From contig JAQVOQ010000039.1 in NCBI GenBank assembly GCA_028702545.1, forward strand, positions 1 to 9,057: 9,057 bases of DNA, given 5' to 3'. The DNA is from Clostridia bacterium (lineage in GTDB: Bacteria > Bacillota > Clostridia > Christensenellales > UBA1242). The position numbers and the translations under genes were made by a program. Of this stretch, positions 4,876-9,057 are shown piece by piece (position 1 is the stretch's first letter; each line of letters begins with the position of its first letter). The notes under the pieces were generated by a model, which did not search any database, was not told the DNA's origin, and was given only the letters and a program-made list of their open reading frames with translations.

Positions 4876-7800
4876 ATGAAGAAAGAAGTAGGAATGCCAA
4901 ATTTTGTGGAAATGGAAAAAAATATTTTACAATTTTGGAAAGAAGGAGATAGTTTTAAAAAGTTAATAGCAAAAAATGAGGGTAAACCTCGCTATAAGTT
5001 TTTAGATGGGCCGATTACTGCAAATAACGAAATGGGTATTCATCACGTTTGGGGCAGAACATTAAAGGACCTTTATTTAAAATATAAGTCTATGAAAGGC
5101 TATTCAGCACATTTTCAAAATGGTTTTGATGCTCACGGCACGCCAGTTGAGGTGGCTGTTGAAAAAGAGCTTGGTATACAAAATAAAAAAGAGTTAATTG
5201 ATTATGGCTTGAATAATTTTGTTGAGGCTTGTTTAGCGAGAGTTGATAAATATTCAAAGATTCAAACAGAGCAAAGTATTAGACTTGGTCAATGGATGGA
5301 TTGGGAAAATTCTTATTACACAAATAGTGATGAAAATATTACTTCTATTTGGTACTTTTTAAAAAAATGCAGAGAAAATGGCTGGCTACAACTTAGCTAT
5401 AAACCTATGATGTGGTGCCCTAGATGCGGAACAAGTTTGTCTGACCACGAGATGACAGGCTCTTACAAAGATATAGAACATACAGCAGTGTTTTTTAAAC
5501 TGCCAGTAAAAGCGTTAAATGCTAAAATTTTGGTTTGGACTACAACGCCGTGGACACTATCAAGCAATGTTGCCGTTGCAGTTAATCCAGAAAATGATTA
5601 TTTGTTAGTTAAAGTAAAAAGCGACTCTCAGCCTGTAATTGTGGGTAAAGAAGCTGTAAAAATATTAAGAGATGATAAGTTAGAGATATTAAAAGAGTTT
5701 AAGGGAAGCGAACTTGTAGGGCTAGAATATGAAGCAGTTTTTCCTCAACTTGAAGTTCAAAAATTTGTTCACAACATTGTGGCGTGGAATGAGGTTAATG
5801 CCGAAGAGGGTACAGGCGCTGTGCATATTGCTCCGGGTTGCGGTCAAGAGGACTATGAACTTGGAAAAGAATTAGGGTTAGTTGAAATTTGCCCGATTGA
5901 TGAAAGTGGAGAGTTTTTATCTAACTTTGGCTTTTTAGCTGGCTTAAAAACTAAGGAATCAGCGCAAGTTATTTTTGACGAACTAAAAGCACAAAATAAA
6001 TTATATTATATACACAAATTTAAACACAGTTATCCAATTTGTTGGCGTTGTAAGGAAGAGATTGTATTTAGATTAATTGATTCTTGGTGTATTAAAGTTG
6101 ATGAAATTAGACCAAAGTTAATTGAAGTTGTAAATACTATTGAGTTTCAACCAGACTTTTTAAAAAAGCGTATGCTAGATTGGTTAGAAAATATGGGAGA
6201 TTGGCACATTTCACGCTCTCGTTTTTACGGCGTTCCACTTCCTATTTATCCTTGTGAATGTGGGCATACAACCGTTGTTGGAAGTAAAGAAGAGTTGGCA
6301 AGTTTAAGTAGCAGTGCCGAAGTTAATGCAATACCACATTTGCATCGCCCACATATTGACAAGGTGCAAATTAACTGCCCTAAGTGTGGCAAAAAAGTAA
6401 GTCGAATAACCGATGTTGGTGACACTTGGCTAGACGCTGGTATTACGCCTTTTTCTACTAAAAAATATTTTACTGATAGAGAATTTTGGAATGAAAATTT
6501 TCCTGCAGAGAATGTAATTGAGATGCGTGAGCAAATAAGACTATGGTTTTATTCGCTACTATTTATGAGTGTTACGCTAGTAGGCAAGTCACCTTATAAT
6601 AAAATTGTGGCCCATGCAGCAGTAATAAAAGAAGATGGTGGAAAGTTCAGTAAATCAGGTTATATGATTAGGGTAAATGAAGTTGCTGAAAAAATGGGAA
6701 TGGATACAGCACGATATCTTTATGCTAGTGCAAACCTAAACAGCGATGTTAGATTTGGCTTTAATTTAGGCGCTGAAACTAGAAGAAAATTGTTAGGACT
6801 TTGGAATGCTTATACATTCTTTAACACTTATGCAGTTATTGATGAGCCTAAATTAGAGGGTTATACTCCAGATTATAAAAATTTAAATATAACTGATAAA
6901 TGGCTAGTTAACATAACTAACGAATTTATTAAAAATTGTGATGAGTTTTATGCTTCAAACGAAGCTTATAATGTGACGGGCGAGTTTGAGAGTTATTTAG
7001 ATAAATTAACAAATTTCTATATTAGGGTTAATAGGCGTAGATTTTGGAAATCTGGCGATGAGGCTGATAAATTAAACGCTTATTGGTCACTTTATAACGC
7101 ACTTAAAGCAGCTATTCAAGTAATTAGCTCAATACTTCCGTTTATGACAGAATATATTTGGCAAAACTTGGTTAGACAACTAGAAAAAAATGCACCAGAA
7201 AGTATTTTTTTAAGCGAGTTTCCAGTGGAAGTTTTAGCGAAAGAAAAAAGTGATATTATTTCTCAAGTTAAAACAGCTAGTGATATTATTAACATTGGTC
7301 AAAGATTAAGAGCGGAGAATCAATTAAAAGTAAAACAACCATTGAGCAAATTATTTGCAATAGTTCAAGGCGAAGAAAAGTTAGCAGTTGAACTGCTAGC
7401 AGATATTATTAAAGATGAATTGAATGTAAAAGAAGTTGAAACAGTTGATGATGAAACTCGTTTTAATACTCCATATTTAATAATTAACTTTGGCGTTGCA
7501 GGAAGAGTGTTAAAGGGTGATGTTCAAAAAGCAAAAGCAGCATTAGAAAGCGCTAGCGAAAAACAGATGAAAGAATATGTTGAAGGCTTTGACTCGGGCA
7601 AAGTAACATTGGCAGGTTTTGAACCCATTGGTGCTGAATTATTTGAGCGTAAACTAAAAGCAAAAGATGAGTATGTAATTGCAGTTGAAAACGGCTTGAC
7701 TGTTGTGCTAGATACTGTTATAACAGAGGAGTTAAAGCAAGAAGGTTATTTAAGAGAAATTATAAGGCAGGCACAGATTTTAAGAAAAGAGGCTGATTTT

Positions 7801-7998
7801 AATATTGAAGACAGAATTAATGCAAATTTTGAAACAACCGACAAACTTATTATTGATATCATTGAAAAATTTAAGGTTTATATTCAAGAAGAAGTGTTGA
7901 TAAAAAACTTTAATTCAGTTAAATTTAGTGCAGATATTGATAAAGACCTTGAAATTGATGATTATAAAATAAATATTAAAATGGCTAAAATAAATTAA
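4876..7998 (+). CDS. ileS: Isoleucyl-tRNA synthetase, IleRS2-like, with GIHH in place of HIGH
   Basis: IleRS charges tRNA-Ile with isoleucine in the cytoplasm. The 1040-aa protein is of the long, eukaryote-like (IleRS2) type. Domains: class I catalytic core with GPITANNEMGIHHVW (45-59), where the HxGH signature is G54-I55-H56-H57; editing domain with WTTTPWTLSSNVAVAVNPE (221-239) and GTGAVHIAPGCGQEDY (312-327); KFSKS (590-594) as the KMSKS loop; anticodon-binding domain (about 670-830) with LRAENQLKVKQPL (811-823); and a C-terminal region (about 930-1040) containing GYLREIIRQAQILRKEADFNIEDRI, as in eukaryote-like IleRS. Cys pairs CPRC (181-184), CWRC (389-392), CEC (460-462) and CPKC (501-504) suggest zinc binding. 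The start ATG 4876 has AGGAG (4860-4864) 11 nt upstream. Transcription is controlled by the isoleucine T-box. The HxGH swap is the variant linked in recent work to mupirocin hyper-resistance. Confidence 0.98.
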   Translation: MKKEVGMPNFVEMEKNILQFWKEGDSFKKLIAKNEGKPRYKFLDGPITANNEMGIHHVWGRTLKDLYLKYKSMKGYSAHFQNGFDAHGTPVEVAVEKELGIQNKKELIDYGLNNFVEACLARVDKYSKIQTEQSIRLGQWMDWENSYYTNSDENITSIWYFLKKCRENGWLQLSYKPMMWCPRCGTSLSDHEMTGSYKDIEHTAVFFKLPVKALNAKILVWTTTPWTLSSNVAVAVNPENDYLLVKVKSDSQPVIVGKEAVKILRDDKLEILKEFKGSELVGLEYEAVFPQLEVQKFVHNIVAWNEVNAEEGTGAVHIAPGCGQEDYELGKELGLVEICPIDESGEFLSNFGFLAGLKTKESAQVIFDELKAQNKLYYIHKFKHSYPICWRCKEEIVFRLIDSWCIKVDEIRPKLIEVVNTIEFQPDFLKKRMLDWLENMGDWHISRSRFYGVPLPIYPCECGHTTVVGSKEELASLSSSAEVNAIPHLHRPHIDKVQINCPKCGKKVSRITDVGDTWLDAGITPFSTKKYFTDREFWNENFPAENVIEMREQIRLWFYSLLFMSVTLVGKSPYNKIVAHAAVIKEDGGKFSKSGYMIRVNEVAEKMGMDTARYLYASANLNSDVRFGFNLGAETRRKLLGLWNAYTFFNTYAVIDEPKLEGYTPDYKNLNITDKWLVNITNEFIKNCDEFYASNEAYNVTGEFESYLDKLTNFYIRVNRRRFWKSGDEADKLNAYWSLYNALKAAIQVISSILPFMTEYIWQNLVRQLEKNAPESIFLSEFPVEVLAKEKSDIISQVKTASDIINIGQRLRAENQLKVKQPLSKLFAIVQGEEKLAVELLADIIKDELNVKEVETVDDETRFNTPYLIINFGVAGRVLKGDVQKAKAALESASEKQMKEYVEGFDSGKVTLAGFEPIGAELFERKLKAKDEYVIAVENGLTVVLDTVITEELKQEGYLREIIRQAQILRKEADFNIEDRINANFETTDKLIIDIIEKFKVYIQEEVLIKNFNSVKFSADIDKDLEIDDYKINIKMAKIN

Positions 7999-8009
7999 AG
8001 GAAATGAAA

Positions 8010-8708
8010 ATGTTAAACATAGTATATGAGGACAACCACCTGTTAGTAGTGGTAAAACCACAAAATGTGCCAACGCAAGAAGATAGAAGTAAAGATAAAG
8101 ATTTATTATCTATGCTAAAAGACTATTTAAAAGAAAAATATAACAAAGAAGGCAATGTTTATTTGGGGCTTGTGCATAGGCTTGACAGACCTACGGGAGG
8201 CTTACTTATTTTTGCAAAAACTTCTAAGGCAGCTAGTAGATTAAGCAAGGCGATTAGGGAAAATAATGTAGAAAAACATTATTTAACTTGCGTTTTAGGT
8301 ACGCCAAAAGATAAGCGCACAGGGCTTGTTAATTATCTTAAAAAAGATACCGAAAACAACTTGGTTAAAATTGCACCACAAAGTGAAGAGGGTGCAAAGC
8401 GCGCCGAACTTTATTATAATGTGTTAGAGCATAACGAGAGGTTTAGCTTGTTAGAAGTTAATTTGCAAACGGGTAGAAGCCATCAAATAAGAGTTCAATT
8501 AGCTTATATTAAACATCCTATTTTTGGCGACGCTAAATATGGTGGCGAATTAGTTAAAGGTGCTCATATGGCACTTTGGGCATATAAATTAAAATTTGAA
8601 CATCCAACAACAAAACAGATGTTAAGTTTTGTATGTTTTCCACCAGTAGAAGAGATTCCTTGGAAGTATTTTAACCTAGAAAAACACATATCAATTCAAT
8701 TAAATTAA
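8010..8708 (+). CDS. RluA-family pseudouridine synthase without S4 domain
   Basis: This enzyme isomerises uridine to pseudouridine in rRNA or tRNA; the target site cannot be told from the sequence. Counted from ATG 8010 (232 aa), it opens with the family pattern IVYEDNHLLVVVKPQNVPT (4-22). It carries the catalytic loop GLVHRLDRPTGGLLIFAKT (53-71) with the nucleophile D59, the KHYL segment (89-92), and LQTGRSHQIRVQLA (152-165) followed by HPIFGDAKYG (169-178). There is no N-terminal S4 domain, as in the shorter RluA-type members. I prefer ATG 8010 because AAGGA (7998-8002) is 7 nt upstream; ATG 8004 is almost touching that site and would add only MK. It lies 11 nt after ileS, so it probably shares the T-box transcript. 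Its last codons (SIQLN) lie in an AT-rich stretch that resembles the repeats just downstream. Confidence 0.92.
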   Translation: MLNIVYEDNHLLVVVKPQNVPTQEDRSKDKDLLSMLKDYLKEKYNKEGNVYLGLVHRLDRPTGGLLIFAKTSKAASRLSKAIRENNVEKHYLTCVLGTPKDKRTGLVNYLKKDTENNLVKIAPQSEEGAKRAELYYNVLEHNERFSLLEVNLQTGRSHQIRVQLAYIKHPIFGDAKYGGELVKGAHMALWAYKLKFEHPTTKQMLSFVCFPPVEEIPWKYFNLEKHISIQLN

Positions 8709-8710
8709 AC

Positions 8711-8795
8711 AATTAATTCAATCAAATTAAACAAAAAAACTCTATTAAATTAAATAATCAATTCAATAAAATTAAATAAAAAAACTCTATCAAAC
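8711..8795. repeat. 45-bp imperfect tandem duplication overlapping the operon terminator
   Basis: Copy 1 (8711-8755) and the first 40 nt of copy 2 (8756-8795) agree at most positions, including a shared AAAAAAACTCTAT block. A partial third copy (8690-8710) covers the last codons and stop of the pseudouridine synthase gene. Only copy 2 completes a hairpin, so copy 1 looks like a decayed or half terminator. Confidence 0.8.
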
Positions 8796-8808
8796 GATAG
8801 AGCTTTTT
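8785..8808 (+). terminator. Intrinsic terminator of the ileS-pseudouridine synthase transcript
   Basis: CTCTATC (8785-8791), loop AAAC and GATAGAG (8796-8802) form a 7-bp stem, followed by C and TTTTT (8804-8808). The A-run before the left arm can pair with the T-run past one A-C mismatch. It lies 77 nt after the stop codon. Confidence 0.88.
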
Positions 8809-8862
8809 AATATAAAATAATTAATATTAGGATATTTTTTAAATGTTACCTCAAATGGTGTT

Positions 8863-8949
8863 TGTCACCCTGAGAGTTAGCCTATTAGCATACTAACGAA
8901 GAGTCTAGATTCTTCGTTAGTCTAGTAATATTGTAGGCTCAGAATGACA
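8863..8949. repeat. Palindromic MITE-like intergenic repeat
   Basis: The element is bounded by imperfect inverted ends, TGTCACCCTGAG (8863-8874) and CTCAGAATGACA (8938-8949), 10 of 12 positions paired. Inside, GCCTA/TAGGC (8880-8884, 8934-8938) and a perfect 10-bp stem CTAACGAAGA/TCTTCGTTAG (8893-8902, 8911-8920) make it a long hairpin on either strand. The TGTCA...TCAGAATGACA ends resemble short interspersed repeats seen in many bacterial genomes. There is no open reading frame or transposase, so any movement would need enzymes encoded elsewhere. Confidence 0.75.
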
Positions 8950-9028
8950 CTTTTTTATAACAATTTAGCATTAACACTTTTTTATAACAATTTAGCATTA
9001 ACACTTTTTTATAACAATTTAGCATTAA
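8948..9028. repeat. Three perfect 27-bp tandem repeats
   Basis: Identical 27-bp units lie at 8948-8974, 8975-9001 and 9002-9028, each starting CACTTTTTTATAAC and ending AGCATTAA. The first unit begins on the terminal CA of the palindromic repeat, so the array overlaps its edge. A fragment of the unit (CAATTT) recurs at 9029-9034. There are no spacers, so it is not a CRISPR array. Confidence 0.95.
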
Positions 9029-9057
9029 CAATTTGTTATTTAGTACATTCCCATATT

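Larger units (their letters stand above)
8709..9057. other. Gene-free AT-rich repeat region at right end
   Basis: No credible coding sequence is present on either strand in these 349 nt. The stretch holds the tandem duplication, the terminator, the palindromic repeat and the 27-bp array listed separately. Between 8809 and 8862 I see only AT-rich sequence, and after 9034 nothing recognisable before the window ends. Confidence 0.75.

Noticed and set aside
8004..8009. Upstream start (MK) for the pseudouridine synthase
   Set aside because: Only 1-2 nt after the AAGGA site; ATG 8010 has normal spacing.
8939..9025. Minus-strand peptide with a nine-residue LMLNCYKKV repeat
   Set aside because: It is open only because the 27-bp unit is a multiple of three; no Shine-Dalgarno, 28 codons, and it runs into the palindromic repeat.
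8948..9028. Possible CRISPR array
   Set aside because: Units are directly adjacent with no spacers, and there are no cas genes.

Overview
The window is a chromosomal stretch of a low-GC, Gram-positive-type (Bacillota) bacterium. The evidence is its very AT-rich base composition, a large Bacillus-type SRP RNA with an Alu domain, a classical T-box leader in front of an aminoacyl-tRNA synthetase, strong Shine-Dalgarno sites, and sigma-A promoters that mostly carry an extended -10 TGN. All seven protein genes end in TAA and Trp is read from TGG, so the standard bacterial code fits. I cannot name the species; a gut-type clostridial or related lineage is a guess.

Layout: (1) 1-1868: the 3' end of a thioredoxin-reductase-like gene (trxB), followed after 28 nt by glmM, which starts at TTG. 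These probably form one operon. (2) 1869-2699: a weak AT-rich terminator, a promoter and ung (uracil-DNA glycosylase). (3) 2710-3436: a promoter and a membrane-anchored protein with a probable DUF2726 domain, ending in a strong hairpin terminator that works in both directions. (4) 3438-3742, minus strand: the SRP RNA gene with its own consensus-like promoter. It is convergent with the DUF2726 gene and divergent from the next gene. (5) 3772-4558: a promoter and a gene for a two-CBS-domain protein whose N-terminal half carries an RNAIVH (R-x4-H) motif like that of HEPN domains. (6) 4564-4835: a promoter and an isoleucine T-box riboswitch, with AUC specifier, UGGU, and antiterminator and terminator all visible. 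(7) 4876-8708: ileS and an 11-nt-spaced RluA-family pseudouridine synthase, probably one transcript under the T-box, ended by a hairpin at 8785-8808. (8) 8709-9057: no credible gene; a 45-bp tandem duplication around the terminator, an 87-bp palindromic MITE-like repeat and three perfect copies of a 27-bp repeat.

Most genes are housekeeping: thiol redox, cell-wall precursor synthesis, DNA repair, protein export, tRNA charging and rRNA/tRNA modification. The points most worth a second look are: the IleRS signature motif, which reads GIHH instead of HIGH, a change reported for mupirocin hyper-resistant IleRS2 enzymes; the HEPN-like/CBS fusion protein; the decoy-like duplication inside the T-box leader; the eroded NADPH-binding motif of the thioredoxin reductase; and the nested repeats at the right end. 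I see no defence island, CRISPR array, prophage or transposase gene.
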